Shown here: positions 1-7,898 of the stretch, piece after piece
Layout of the letters: every line of letters begins with the position of its first letter
Numbering within the stretch: the first letter of the stretch is position 1
Assembly (NCBI GenBank): GCA_964650975.1
Contig: CAZYWA010000026.1
Location: forward strand, 1-27,508
Origin: CAZYWA01 sp964650975 [NCBI: uncultured bacterium]
GTDB lineage: Bacteria; JADJOY01
Length of the DNA: 27,508 bases
Direction of reading: 5' to 3'
The notes under the pieces: generated by a model
What the model was told of the DNA's origin: nothing
The model's database searches: none
What the model saw: the letters and a program-made list of their open reading frames with translations, nothing else
Made by a program: the position numbers and the translations under genes

Positions 1-1048
1 CCACCAGCACACGCACCAGCTCGTCCGGCGCAGGGTCGATCGTGAGCGGCAGGATCTCGTCGGTGAGCGCGCGCGGCACCAGGTAGAAGACACGGGTGCC
101 CTCGTTCCGGAACCACCTGCGCGACCACGTGGCGACCATCGCCTCCGCTTCGTCGGCATTGAGCCGCTGATCGACGAGCACGGCCTTCACCGCGGAGCGT
201 GCGGTCGCGGCCAGCTCTTCGGCGGGCTGCGAGGCGGCGCCGGCCCAGCGCACGGCTAGGGTGCCGGCGGAGCGCAGCGGCCCGAGCGCCGCGAAGCGCC
301 CCGTGCCCTCGTGGTCCACCCGCATCGCGAACACGGCTGGCGAATCGTCGCGGCCGTCGTTCCGGATCGTGAGCGACTCGTCGTCGGAGGCGCGCACCGC
401 GAAGGGCAGAGAAAGGTGACCGAGTCCCCGGTAGAACACGAATCGCTCGAGCTCGTGGCCGGCATAGACGTCGGCGGCCTCCACGTCCCGCGCGTGGAGC
501 CACGGGTCGTCGGGCCGCGTCGGCCAGAGACGGGTCACGTCGTTCGGGCTCGACGCGAATGCGCCCAGGTCCCAGCTCAGCGCCGACGAGCCGAGCCGCG
601 CGAGATCGATCGCACCGGTGCCGCCCGGCAGACCCGAAAGCGCCGCGTCAGGAAAGAACTGCGACAGCAGCCCGTTCCGGAACTCGACGTTCACGCGGAT
701 CCGCGCCGGCACGCGGCCATGGAAATAGATCACCGGCGTCTCGAGCTTCGCAGTGACGCCGAGCAGCGGATCGCCCGCCGGGATGCCCTTCGAGACCGCG
801 CGGCCCGACGACCCTCGTCGCAGACGCTCGAGCCACAACCGTTCCAGCTCCGCGTAGCTGTGCACCCACGGCGGCAACGCCTCCTCCTCGTGATTCAGCC
901 CTTCGAGCACGGCTCCGTCGGAGCCCTGCGCGACGGTGAACGTGCCCCACTCGTGGGCGGAGAAGCTCGCCGCCCGAGCCGTCGCGGGCGCCAGCGATGC
1001 CACGATCACCGCGGACGAAACGAATCGACGAAGTCGCGCGAGGCCCAT
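1..1048 (-). CDS. Secreted protein of unknown function, 3' end beyond the window
   Basis: A reading frame starts at ATG 1048 and stays open to base 1, giving 349 visible codons; the C-terminus lies outside the window. It has an N-terminal signal peptide (about residues 1-26, cleavage near ATARA/A). Just after it comes a striking EWGTFT segment, then QGSDG and an acidic EEEALPPWVHSY stretch. I recognise this HEWGTF-type N-terminus only from uncharacterised secreted proteins, so no function is assigned. A good Shine-Dalgarno (GGGAGGA) lies about 9 bases before the ATG and supports the start. It is the third gene in the same direction as the sigma factor and FecR gene, separated from FecR by 200 bases holding a family A repeat. 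It may be a target of that sigma factor (inference). Confidence 0.8.
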   Translation of the reverse strand, partial: MGLARLRRFVSSAVIVASLAPATARAASFSAHEWGTFTVAQGSDGAVLEGLNHEEEALPPWVHSYAELERLWLERLRRGSSGRAVSKGIPAGDPLLGVTAKLETPVIYFHGRVPARIRVNVEFRNGLLSQFFPDAALSGLPGGTGAIDLARLGSSALSWDLGAFASSPNDVTRLWPTRPDDPWLHARDVEAADVYAGHELERFVFYRGLGHLSLPFAVRASDDESLTIRNDGRDDSPAVFAMRVDHEGTGRFAALGPLRSAGTLAVRWAGAASQPAEELAATARSAVKAVLVDQRLNADEAEAMVATWSRRWFRNEGTRVFYLVPRALTDEILPLTIDPAPDELVRVLV

Positions 1049-1130
1049 GTGTGCCTGTCCTCCCGATTCGAGCGAGATGTGGAGAGGACGTGTCGGCGAT
1101 CGACATCGTTAACGGGGCGCGTGTAGCCAC

Positions 1131-1235
1131 CGGTCCCTCCGAACAGCGGGCAAGCGGTCGGAGAGCTGCGGTCCCTTGCGGCCGGCGGACGACCGCGTCC
1201 ATCGGCCGGGAAGCGCTCCCGGTTGGAGGGGCAAC
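1131..1235 (+). repeat. Long family A repeat, copy 1
   Basis: This copy fills most of the 200-base gap between the FecR gene and the secreted-protein gene. The order of blocks is CCGGTCCCTCCGAACA, then GAGCTGCG-GTCCCT-TGCGGC, then CGCGTCCATCGGCCGG, then GCGCTCCCGGTTGGAG. The same order appears at 4211-4323 and 21295-21407. The core stem here contains G:U-type pairs, and a second hairpin (GGTTG/CAACC) ends the element. Confidence 0.7.
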
Positions 1236-1248
1236 CGTCCTTCGCTGC

Positions 1249-2322
1249 CTAGCGAACGCTTCCACCATCGAGAGGTGGCGCTGGCTCATCGACGAACGGA
1301 AGCTTCGAGGGGCGCGCGCCGTTCGAAGCAAACGCATGGGGCACGATGGCGAGGCGCCAGAGGTCGAGGGTGCCGGTCTGAAGCGCGAGCGCCGCGGAGC
1401 GCGTGACGCCAGGTGGCAGCGGTGCCAGCACCGCCAGACGATCGAAGATCTCACCGCGAAGCGGACCGTCGACGCGAGCGAGCAGGTTCCAGAGCGAGAT
1501 CGCGTCGCTCGGGCGCGCGCCGGCGAGCACCGTGCGCAGCGCGGTTTCGCCACCGCCCTCGAAGTCGAAGCGCGCGAGCGTCGCGAGCCAGTCCGCCGGT
1601 GCATGCGAGTCGTGCGGCGTGCCGGGGCCGAGCTTGGGGCGGACCTCGCAGACCGAGCCGGCCGGCACCATGACCGAGCGGCCGTCGCGATCGAGCGCCA
1701 CCCATCCGATCTCGACCGTGAGCGTGCCGCGTCCGTCGGCGGCGGCCGCGAGACGATAGGCGCAGCCGAGATCGGTGGCGGTCGCCGCCGCGGTGTCGAC
1801 CAGGAAGATCCGCGGCGGCGCATCGACGCGCGCGTGAATCGCGCCGCGCGCCAGATCGAGCCGCTGCTGGTCGCCGCGGTTCGCGACCACCCGGAGCCGA
1901 GTACCCGGCTCGAGATCGACGGTGCCGATGCCGTGCGCGAGCTCGAGCCGAGCACGGCCCGAGTCGGCCACCGTCTCGACCCACTGCCCGATCGTGACAC
2001 GTGCCACCTTCGAGCCAGCGCCGAGGGTGTCGGAACCGACTTGCGCCGTGCCGTCCAGCGCCTCGACCGTGATCGCGTTTGGAGAAGGCTGTGAATCGAG
2101 CACCTTCCACAGCAGGAATTGAAGCGGCGCGACGATGGCCAGCGCAGCCGCGATCCGGCCGATGACGGGCCGGAACCGCCGGAACCTCGGGAGCGGAGCG
2201 CGTTGCCGCGACGCCGTCGCCAGCGCGCGAGGCGGATACCGCAACGGCGCCAGCGCGCGCTCGAGCCGCTCCACCTCGCGATCGGCTTCGCCACTCTTGT
2301 CCCACAGATAATCGTCGTTCAT
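1249..2322 (-). CDS. FecR-domain membrane protein, probable anti-sigma partner
   Basis: This 357-residue protein has a short cytoplasmic N-terminus (DDYLWDKSGE followed by a Glu/Arg-rich helix). A single membrane segment spans about residues 54-75. A periplasmic FecR-like domain lies at about 84-200, with the DGTAQVG and LEPGTRLRV strands typical of FecR. The C-terminal 150 residues are Ala/Leu rich and unassigned. The ATG overlaps the stop of the ECF sigma gene by four bases (ATGA), so the two are translationally coupled. This arrangement is typical of a sigma factor whose activity is controlled by a membrane FecR protein. The N-terminus lacks an obvious zinc-binding anti-sigma motif, so the control mode (repressor or activator) is open. 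Confidence 0.87.
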   Translation of the reverse strand: MNDDYLWDKSGEADREVERLERALAPLRYPPRALATASRQRAPLPRFRRFRPVIGRIAAALAIVAPLQFLLWKVLDSQPSPNAITVEALDGTAQVGSDTLGAGSKVARVTIGQWVETVADSGRARLELAHGIGTVDLEPGTRLRVVANRGDQQRLDLARGAIHARVDAPPRIFLVDTAAATATDLGCAYRLAAAADGRGTLTVEIGWVALDRDGRSVMVPAGSVCEVRPKLGPGTPHDSHAPADWLATLARFDFEGGGETALRTVLAGARPSDAISLWNLLARVDGPLRGEIFDRLAVLAPLPPGVTRSAALALQTGTLDLWRLAIVPHAFASNGARPSKLPFVDEPAPPLDGGSVR

Positions 2323-2855
2323 GACCGCTGCTCCACGATCCCGAGGCTCTGCCGCAAGAGCTTCATGCCGCGATGAAGATTGACCCTCACCGAGCCAGGC
2401 GTGAGGCCGGTGCGTGCCGCGATCTCGGGGCCTGTCATCCCCTCGACCAGACGCAAGATCAGCGTCTCGCGATAGGCCTCGGGCAAGGCGCGGATCGCCG
2501 CCAGCGCGCGCTGCGTGTCACCGCGATCCGGATCGTCGCGGCCGAGGTCCTCGAACTCGTCGCCGCGGCGCGACGCCGAGCGCGCCAGGTCCACAGCCCG
2601 GGTGCGCGCGATCGTCGCGAGCCAGCCGCCGAACGCGGCGCTGTCGCGCAATGCGCCGATCTTCCGCATCACCACCAGGAACACGTCCTGGACCAGGTCG
2701 TCGGCGTCGGCCCGCGCGAGGCGCGCGAGCCCGATGCCGTGCACCATCGCCGCGTAACGATCGAAGAGCCGCGCCAGCGCGTCGCGATCGCCTCCGCGCG
2801 CCGCCTCCACGAGCGCCACGTGCTCGAGGTCGGTACCGCCGGCGGACTCGGGCAT
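2319..2855 (-). CDS. ECF-type RNA polymerase sigma factor
   Basis: This 178-residue protein has the two ECF domains. Region 2 is at about 25-95 (LFDRYAAMVHGIG, then DADDLVQDVFL, which contacts core and -10 DNA). Region 4 is at about 120-172, with ALPEAYRETLILR and an H-T-H (GPEIAARTGLTPGSVRVNLHR). It directs transcription of a small regulon, probably including itself. The stop overlaps the FecR start (ATGA). The start at 2855 is the only good ATG in the frame; a strong purine tract (AGGAGAGG) lies about 20 bases upstream, further than ideal, so the exact start is slightly uncertain. It diverges from the DAHP synthase gene across 181 bases. Confidence 0.93.
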   Translation of the reverse strand: MPESAGGTDLEHVALVEAARGGDRDALARLFDRYAAMVHGIGLARLARADADDLVQDVFLVVMRKIGALRDSAAFGGWLATIARTRAVDLARSASRRGDEFEDLGRDDPDRGDTQRALAAIRALPEAYRETLILRLVEGMTGPEIAARTGLTPGSVRVNLHRGMKLLRQSLGIVEQRS

Positions 2856-3036
2856 CCCGATCGCGACCGTAGTGGCCTCTCCTTTCGCAGGTCAACGCGC
2901 GAGGGAACGTCGAGGGAAGGACGCTCGGGCGAGCCGCACCGTTAACGAGCTCGAAAGCGACAAGAATCCGGGCGATCGCTACACTGACGCGTTGCGTTGC
3001 GACCGGTTTCGGGCGCGACCGCTGGAGAAGAGATCC

Positions 3037-4161
3037 ATGATCGTGATCATGACGCCGGGGATCGGCGCCGCGAGCGCCGAGGTCGAGGAAGTGAAGCGCC
3101 AGGCGCGGAAGTATGAAGGCATCGAAACCAACGTTCACGAGGTGGTCGGCAAAATCCGCGGCGTGACCGAGATCTACCTGATCGGCCCGACGGCCACCGT
3201 GCCCTCCGACGACTTCGAGGCGCTTCCTGGAGTGGAGCGCGTGATCCGCGTCTCGGACCGCTACAAGCTGATCGGCCGGCATCGCGGTCAAGTCGAGGCT
3301 GTGGGGTTCGAGTACCGCGGCATCGCGTTCAATCACGAATCCTTCCACGTGATCCCCGGCCTCTGCGCCGTCGACACCCGCGAGCACGTCGACCTCACAT
3401 TCGCGGCGCTCGCCCGCCACGGTATCCGCACCGCGCGCATGGGCGCCTACAAGCCGCGCACCAGCCCGTACGATTTCCAGGGCCATGGGAAGGAGTGCCT
3501 GCCTTACGTGTTCGAGCTCGCGGGCAAGCACGGTATCCAGGTGGTGACGATGGAGATCACCGCGATCAAGCACCTGGACGAGGTGCGCGCGGCGCTGCGC
3601 GCCAGCGGCGACGCGACCGGAGTGATGCTGCAGATCGGCACCCGGAATTCGCAGAACTTCGAGCTCCTGAAGGAAGTCGGCCAGCAGAAAGAGCTGCCGG
3701 TGCTCTACAAGCGCGGCATGGGCATCACCCTCGAGGAGTCGATCAACGCCTGCGAGTACATCGCCAGCGAGGGAAACCGCCAGGTGGCGTTCTGCCTGCG
3801 CGGGGTCAAATCGCATCTCGGCGATCCGCACCGCAACCTGGTGGATTTCGCGCACGTGCCGGTGGTCAAGCGTCTCACCCGCATGCCGGTGTGCATCGAC
3901 CCGTCGCACTCGGTGGGCGGCCGTGTCGAGGCGGCGGACGGCTTGCTCGACATCTTCCACGTCACCGCGCAGGGGATCATCGCGGGCGCCAACATGGTGC
4001 TGGTCGACTTCCATCCGGCACCCAGCAAGGCGCTCTGCGATGGACCGCAGGCGTTGACGCTCGACGAGCTGCCGGCGTTCCTCGACGACGTCGCGATCGT
4101 CCGCGATGCGTACGAAAAGCGCGTCGCGCGCCTGCGCGGCGCGAACGTTCGCGCCGCCTGA
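3037..4161 (+). CDS. aroF: 3-deoxy-7-phosphoheptulonate (DAHP) synthase
   Basis: This 374-residue enzyme condenses phosphoenolpyruvate with erythrose 4-phosphate, the first step of the shikimate pathway. An N-terminal ferredoxin/ACT-like domain (about 1-75) precedes the TIM barrel, as in the Bacillus/Thermotoga type. Visible motifs are GAYKPRTSPYDFQG (136-149), QIGTRNSQNFELL (199-211), KRGMG (225-229) and CIDPSHSVGGR (286-296), where His291 is a likely metal ligand. The loop that is usually GPCSVES reads PGLCAVDT here (Cys110 kept), which is unusual. The start was set at ATG 3037 because GGAGAAG sits six bases upstream; the frame is open further 5' but without support. It appears monocistronic. 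The symbol follows the family type; paralogues elsewhere are possible. Confidence 0.9.
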   Translation: MIVIMTPGIGAASAEVEEVKRQARKYEGIETNVHEVVGKIRGVTEIYLIGPTATVPSDDFEALPGVERVIRVSDRYKLIGRHRGQVEAVGFEYRGIAFNHESFHVIPGLCAVDTREHVDLTFAALARHGIRTARMGAYKPRTSPYDFQGHGKECLPYVFELAGKHGIQVVTMEITAIKHLDEVRAALRASGDATGVMLQIGTRNSQNFELLKEVGQQKELPVLYKRGMGITLEESINACEYIASEGNRQVAFCLRGVKSHLGDPHRNLVDFAHVPVVKRLTRMPVCIDPSHSVGGRVEAADGLLDIFHVTAQGIIAGANMVLVDFHPAPSKALCDGPQALTLDELPAFLDDVAIVRDAYEKRVARLRGANVRAA

Positions 4162-4210
4162 CCGGGGGTTACGGTCGCGATTTGCCCGGGCGTGCGAGGG
4201 ACCGCGTCCA

Positions 4211-4323
4211 GGACCGCGTCCCTCCGAGCGCCAGGAATGGCCGCTGGATGGCTGCGGTCCCTCGCAGCCGGACGGCACGATCGCGCCCAATCGACCAGAA
4301 AGCGGTTTCAGTTGGAGCGCCAG
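4211..4323 (+). repeat. Long family A repeat, copy 2
   Basis: This copy lies between DAHP synthase and the HD-GYP gene. The core hairpin at 4250-4269 is GGCTGCG-GTCCCT-CGCAGCC, a perfect 7-bp stem with a six-base loop. It is followed by the block CACGATCGCG...CCAATCGACC...AAAGCGGTTTCAGTTGGAGCGCCAG, shared with 1131-1235 and 21295-21407. Just upstream, GAGGGAC (4196-4202) pairs with GTCCCTC (4218-4224), enclosing a tandem GGACCGCGTCC motif. It could act as a terminator for the upstream gene (inference). Confidence 0.75.
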
Positions 4324-4411
4324 CGGTCTCTCGGTCGCCAGCGGCGAACCGAGCCGCCGCAGACCGCCGGCGCTGGTTTTAGCCGTGCTCGCCGTGGGGT
4401 AACTTCGCCCC

Positions 4412-5374
4412 GTGGCTGGCGAGCGCATCCTGGTGGTCGACGACATCGAGCCCAATCGGCTCTTGCTTCGCGACATCCTGGAAGCGGACGGCTACGTCGT
4501 CCAGGAAGCGGCGAACGGCGATCAAGCGCTCGCCGCGGTGGCGAGCGATCCGCCCGACGTGGTGCTGCTCGACGCGGTGATGCCCGGGCGCGACGGCTTC
4601 GACGTGGCACGGGTGCTCAAGGCCGATCCCAAGACGCGGCTGGTCCCGATCGTCATGGTCACGGCGCTCACCGCGCTCGACGACAAGCTGCTCGCGGTGT
4701 CGCTGGGCGTCGACGACTTCCTCACCAAGCCGATCAACCGCGCCGAGCTGCGGGCGCGGGTGCGATCGCTGGTGTCGCTCAAGCACTTCACCGACGAGCT
4801 CGAGCACGCCTCGCAGGTGCTGGAAGCGCTCGCCATCGCGGTCGAGCGCCGCGACGGCTACACCGGCCGCCACTGCAGGCGCGTGGGCGCCTACGCCCGC
4901 CGCGTGGGGCGGGCGCTCGGTCTCGACGCCGCGGCCCTCGAGGTGCTGCGGCTGGGCGGCGTCTTCCACGACATCGGCAAGATCAGCGTGCCCGACGAGA
5001 TCCTGCGCAAGGACGAGGAGCTCTCGACCGGCGAGCGCAGCGTGATGTGCCGTCACGTCGAAGCTGGCGCCGAGCTCTGTTCGCCGATGAAGACCATGCG
5101 CAAGGTAGTGCCGATCATCCGCCACCACCACGAGCGGCTCGACGGCTCGGGCTACCCGGCCGGACTCGCCGGCGACCAGATTCCGCTCGCGGTACGGATC
5201 GTCACCGTGGTCGACATCTTCGACGCGCTCACCACCGACCGCCCCTACCGCGCGGCGCTCGCTCCGGACGTGGCGCTCGCCACGCTTCGCGAGGAAACGT
5301 CACGGGGCTGGTGGGACGCCGAGATCGTCGAGACATTCGCCCGCTGCCTCGCCGAAGGCGGCCTCGAGAGTTGA
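4412..5374 (+). CDS. Response regulator with HD-GYP domain (probable c-di-GMP phosphodiesterase)
   Basis: This 320-residue two-domain protein has an N-terminal receiver domain (about 5-122) with Asp10/Asp11, the phospho-acceptor Asp54 (VLLDAVMPG) and Lys106 (LTKP). The C-terminal HD-GYP domain (about 135-315) has FHDIGK (His186-Asp187), the RHHHERLDGSGYP segment (238-249) and VVDIFDALTTDRPYR. The family degrades the second messenger cyclic di-GMP; the complete metal ligand and GYP motifs argue that it is active. The start is GTG 4412; no ATG fits the beginning of the receiver fold. No histidine kinase lies next to it, so its partner is unknown. It is followed directly by a family B repeat. 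Confidence 0.92.
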   Translation: MAGERILVVDDIEPNRLLLRDILEADGYVVQEAANGDQALAAVASDPPDVVLLDAVMPGRDGFDVARVLKADPKTRLVPIVMVTALTALDDKLLAVSLGVDDFLTKPINRAELRARVRSLVSLKHFTDELEHASQVLEALAIAVERRDGYTGRHCRRVGAYARRVGRALGLDAAALEVLRLGGVFHDIGKISVPDEILRKDEELSTGERSVMCRHVEAGAELCSPMKTMRKVVPIIRHHHERLDGSGYPAGLAGDQIPLAVRIVTVVDIFDALTTDRPYRAALAPDVALATLREETSRGWWDAEIVETFARCLAEGGLES

Positions 5375-5380
5375 GTTTCG

Positions 5381-5481
5381 CCGGGGGGCTTCAAGCCCCC
5401 GCCCCGCAAAGAGCGCGGTTTTTGCGGGGCCGCACCCCCGAGTCGGCTCGCGTCGCTCGCCGGGCGCCGCTCGGCGCCGGC
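5381..5481 (+). repeat. Family B multi-hairpin repeat, copy 1
   Basis: Hairpin one is GGGGGCT-tca-AGCCCCC (5384-5400). Hairpin two is CCCCGCAAA/TTTGCGGGG (5402-5410 with 5421-5429). A conserved CCCCCGAGTCGGCTCG...GCTCGCCGGGCGCC block follows, ending in GGCGCC-gctc-GGCGCC. The same order occurs in reverse orientation at 9901-10002 and 16362-16448. It starts seven bases after the HD-GYP stop, so it may terminate that transcript. Confidence 0.8.
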
Positions 5482-5581
5482 ACAGATCCACGCGAGCAGT
5501 CGGTTCGGGGTTGAGGGCGAGTGGAAACGTCCCCGAGCCGACTGACGAGGGAATTCCTCACGCGCTCCGATTCTCGTGGAG

Positions 5582-5603
5582 GCCCACCGGTCCCTCGGTG
5601 GGC
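5582..5603 (+). repeat. Family A hairpin with a different stem
   Basis: GCCCACCG-GTCCCT-CGGTGGGC forms a perfect 8-bp stem. The stem sequence is unrelated to the GGCTGCG stems of other copies, but the GTCCCT loop is identical. Confidence 0.7.
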
Positions 5604-5648
5604 AGCGCTCGAACACGATCGAACGAGCTCGAACGGAATCGATCGCTC

Positions 5649-5668
5649 GCGCGCGAGGGACCGCGCGC
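5649..5668 (-). repeat. Family A hairpin, reverse orientation
   Basis: GCGCGCG-AGGGAC-CGCGCGC forms a perfect 7-bp stem with the complementary loop. It lies 35 bases downstream of the KAS III stop in that operon's direction, where it could act as a terminator. Confidence 0.65.
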
Positions 5669-5703
5669 GCTCCAGCCGGTGACCGTCTGGACGCGGCGGC
5701 GGC

Positions 5704-6678
5704 TCACCAGCGCAGCACGATCACGCCTGCAGCGAGGCCGGCTCCGGTTCCGCCCAGAAGCACCAGTCGCCCGCGCTCGATGCGGCCGTCGTGGTCGGCC
5801 TGCGCGAGCGCCATGGGAAGCGACGCGGCGACGCAGTTCCCGTATTCGCCGATGATGTTCACGACCCGCTCCGGATCGAGCTTGAAGAAGGCAGCGATCG
5901 CTTCCAGCGCGCGGCCCGAGGCCTGGTGCGGCACCACCACGTCGATCTGCTGCGGGTTCTCGAGGCCCGCCTGCTCGAGCGCCGCCTGGACGTGCTTCAC
6001 GAGCAGCGGGCGCGCCATCCGGTAGACCGCCGGTCCGTCCATCGTGAACAGGTAGTCCTCGCGAGTCGTCGCCGAATCGAGCGGATGACGGTTCATGCCC
6101 GCGCCGCGCATCTGGGTCAGCTCGGCGCCGTCCGGATAGGTGGCGAGCGAGATGCCCAGGAGCGCGCTCGACTCGCCCGGCGGCGTGGCCTCGACCACCG
6201 CGGCACCCGCGCCGTCGCCCAGCAGCGCGGCGCTCTCGGGCTCGCGAAAGTCGCGGGCGATGGTGCCGATCTCCGCGGACACGATGAGCACCCGGCGGTA
6301 GAGGCCGGTCGCGATGCCCGCCGCCGCGAGCTGCAACGCGGGAAGAAAGGACAGGCACGTGCTGTGAAGCGAGAACGTGGTGACGTCCGAGAGCCCCAGC
6401 TCGCGCGCCACGAACACCGAGGTGTCGGGGATCATCTGGCGGGGCGTGGTCGCCGCGTAGATCAGCAGATCGGGCGGGCCGTCGCGGCCGAGCGCCAGCC
6501 GCGCCGCCTTCGCGGCCATCTGTTCGATCGGCTCCTCGGCGACGTGCCGCCGCGCCACTCCCGCCCGGGTCAGGATCCAGCGCTCGCTGCGGTGGATGCG
6601 CGGCGCCAGCTCCGCCGCGGTCTCGACCCGCGGCGGCGCGTAGAGACCTGTTCCGACGATCTTGACCGGGATGGTCAC
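5704..6678 (-). CDS. KAS III-type 3-oxoacyl-ACP synthase (FabH-like)
   Basis: This 324-residue thiolase-fold enzyme is the third gene of the minus-strand operon. The KAS III triad is complete: Cys108 in SLHSTCLSF, His251 in VPHQASGRA and Asn281 in EYGNCVAAS. The usual QAN after the His is QAS here. The family joins an acyl-CoA to malonyl-ACP, or in secondary metabolism moves acyl groups onto other acceptors. No other fatty-acid genes are adjacent, so a specialised acyl-transfer role is more likely than housekeeping FabH (inference). Start GTG 6678 overlaps the stop of the upstream barrel gene as GTGA, which fixes the start; the first methionine downstream would remove the first strand (VKIVGTGLYAP). 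Confidence 0.9.
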   Translation of the reverse strand: MTIPVKIVGTGLYAPPRVETAAELAPRIHRSERWILTRAGVARRHVAEEPIEQMAAKAARLALGRDGPPDLLIYAATTPRQMIPDTSVFVARELGLSDVTTFSLHSTCLSFLPALQLAAAGIATGLYRRVLIVSAEIGTIARDFREPESAALLGDGAGAAVVEATPPGESSALLGISLATYPDGAELTQMRGAGMNRHPLDSATTREDYLFTMDGPAVYRMARPLLVKHVQAALEQAGLENPQQIDVVVPHQASGRALEAIAAFFKLDPERVVNIIGEYGNCVAASLPMALAQADHDGRIERGRLVLLGGTGAGLAAGVIVLRW

Positions 6679-7898
6679 TTGCCGAAGATCAGATCGAACG
6701 GATTGATGAGCAGGCTGTAGTAGAGCCGGAATCCGATGTCGAAGCCATCGGCGGGACGGAAGTTGTGCCCCGGGATCAACGTCTGCGACATGTAGCCGCC
6801 CACGAAGTCGAGCGGCAGTCCGTAGCGTAACAGCGAGAGCTGCCCGGAGAACTTGAAGTTGTGCTTGTAGAGCGCCTTGTTGTCGTCCTCCTGCTCGCTG
6901 TCCCACACCTGCGAGAGCGACTCGTACTTGGTATCGAACGCGCGCAGGTGGGTGTAGGCCGCCTGGATGCCGAACACCGCGGGTAGCGCCTTCTGGAACT
7001 CGGGGTTGGTCTTGGTGAGCCAGCTCGGCTCCTCGGGACCGCGGAACACGTCGAAGCGGATCGTCGTGCCGGCGCCGTAGATGTCGCCGCGGATCACCTT
7101 GTACGTGGGACCGATGTAGGGCGCGTAGTCGACGATCAGCGGGTTGTACTTCCCGACCGGGCTGGTGAAGGTGCGCGGCAGGTAGTGCTCGTAGAAGAGG
7201 TCGAAGCTCAGCGTGAACCGGTCGATCGCCGAGTCTGGCACCCGCCAGTCGCTCTCGAGATGAAATCCGATGTCGCCGTTGGTCACGAAGTCGAACCCCG
7301 AGGTACCCACGTTGCCCAGGATCTCGGGATTGGCCTTGTGGCCGGTGAAGGTGTTGCCGAACAGGAACCCGGTCACCTGCGCCCACGGCTCGCGGTACAC
7401 GTTCACCAGCGTCGCGAGCAGCAGATCTCCGGTGCGATCCACGTCCGACCAATCGGGCGGCTTGGGCTGGCCCAGACTTCCCGCCCACGCCCAGAAGTCG
7501 TCGCCGGTCATCTGGCGGTTGAACTCGGGGATGAAATCGCCCGGCGTCCAGCCGAGGTTGAGCTCGGTCTTCTGCTCCCAGAAGAACGGCCACACCATCG
7601 CGAACGCCAACCAATCGGTGATGCCGGTAGCGAGCGTGGTGATCTCGTACTGCGCCTTGTGCACTCCGGGGACGGTGATCTTGCCCTGGAACTCGCCGGT
7701 GGGCGCGAAGCGATTCACGTCGTCGGCCAGGTTCTGCAGCACTCCGTGGCCGTCGTAGCGGCCGTCCACCTCGGTGTTGCCGTAACGGGTCTCGAGGATG
7801 ACGATTCCCTGCGGCGGCGTGTCGGCGAGCCCCGCGAGCGCCGTATCGACGGCGCAACACCACGCGAGGACGGCGAGCGCCGCGCGCGCGGCCTTCAC
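6675..7898 (-). CDS. Predicted outer-membrane beta-barrel protein
   Basis: This 407-residue protein has an N-terminal signal peptide (residues 1-22, AVDTALA/GLAD). The mature part is rich in aromatic and alternating hydrophobic strands (RFTLSFDLFYEHYL, TTIRFDVF, AAYTHLRAF, GFDIGFRLYYSLL). This is consistent with an outer-membrane barrel or porin-like channel. I do not recognise the exact family. The start is GTG 7898, which overlaps the stop of the lipoprotein gene (GTGA); the frame is open further upstream only as a shadow of that gene. Its own stop overlaps the KAS III start (GTGA). The double coupling suggests the three proteins work together, with this one giving passage or anchoring at the outer membrane. 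That role is inference. Confidence 0.75.
   Translation of the reverse strand: MKAARAALAVLAWCCAVDTALAGLADTPPQGIVILETRYGNTEVDGRYDGHGVLQNLADDVNRFAPTGEFQGKITVPGVHKAQYEITTLATGITDWLAFAMVWPFFWEQKTELNLGWTPGDFIPEFNRQMTGDDFWAWAGSLGQPKPPDWSDVDRTGDLLLATLVNVYREPWAQVTGFLFGNTFTGHKANPEILGNVGTSGFDFVTNGDIGFHLESDWRVPDSAIDRFTLSFDLFYEHYLPRTFTSPVGKYNPLIVDYAPYIGPTYKVIRGDIYGAGTTIRFDVFRGPEEPSWLTKTNPEFQKALPAVFGIQAAYTHLRAFDTKYESLSQVWDSEQEDDNKALYKHNFKFSGQLSLLRYGLPLDFVGGYMSQTLIPGHNFRPADGFDIGFRLYYSLLINPFDLIFGK

Larger units (their letters stand above)
5375..5703. other. 329-base spacer filled with hairpins
   Basis: This gap separates the convergent HD-GYP gene and the KAS III operon, and no gene is supported in it. It holds family B copy 1 (5381-5481) and two family A hairpins (5582-5603, 5649-5668). 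Between the hairpins is a short tract with 10-base periodicity (GAACACGATC/GAACGAGCTC/GAACGGAATC, 5611-5640). Confidence 0.7.

Noticed and set aside
648-2294. A 548-codon open frame on the minus strand
   Set aside because: It overlaps both the secreted protein and FecR genes in another frame and is Arg/Ser rich, as expected of a shadow in GC-rich DNA.
2518-4476. A 652-codon frame antisense to DAHP synthase
   Set aside because: No recognisable domain; it lies opposite a well-supported enzyme gene.
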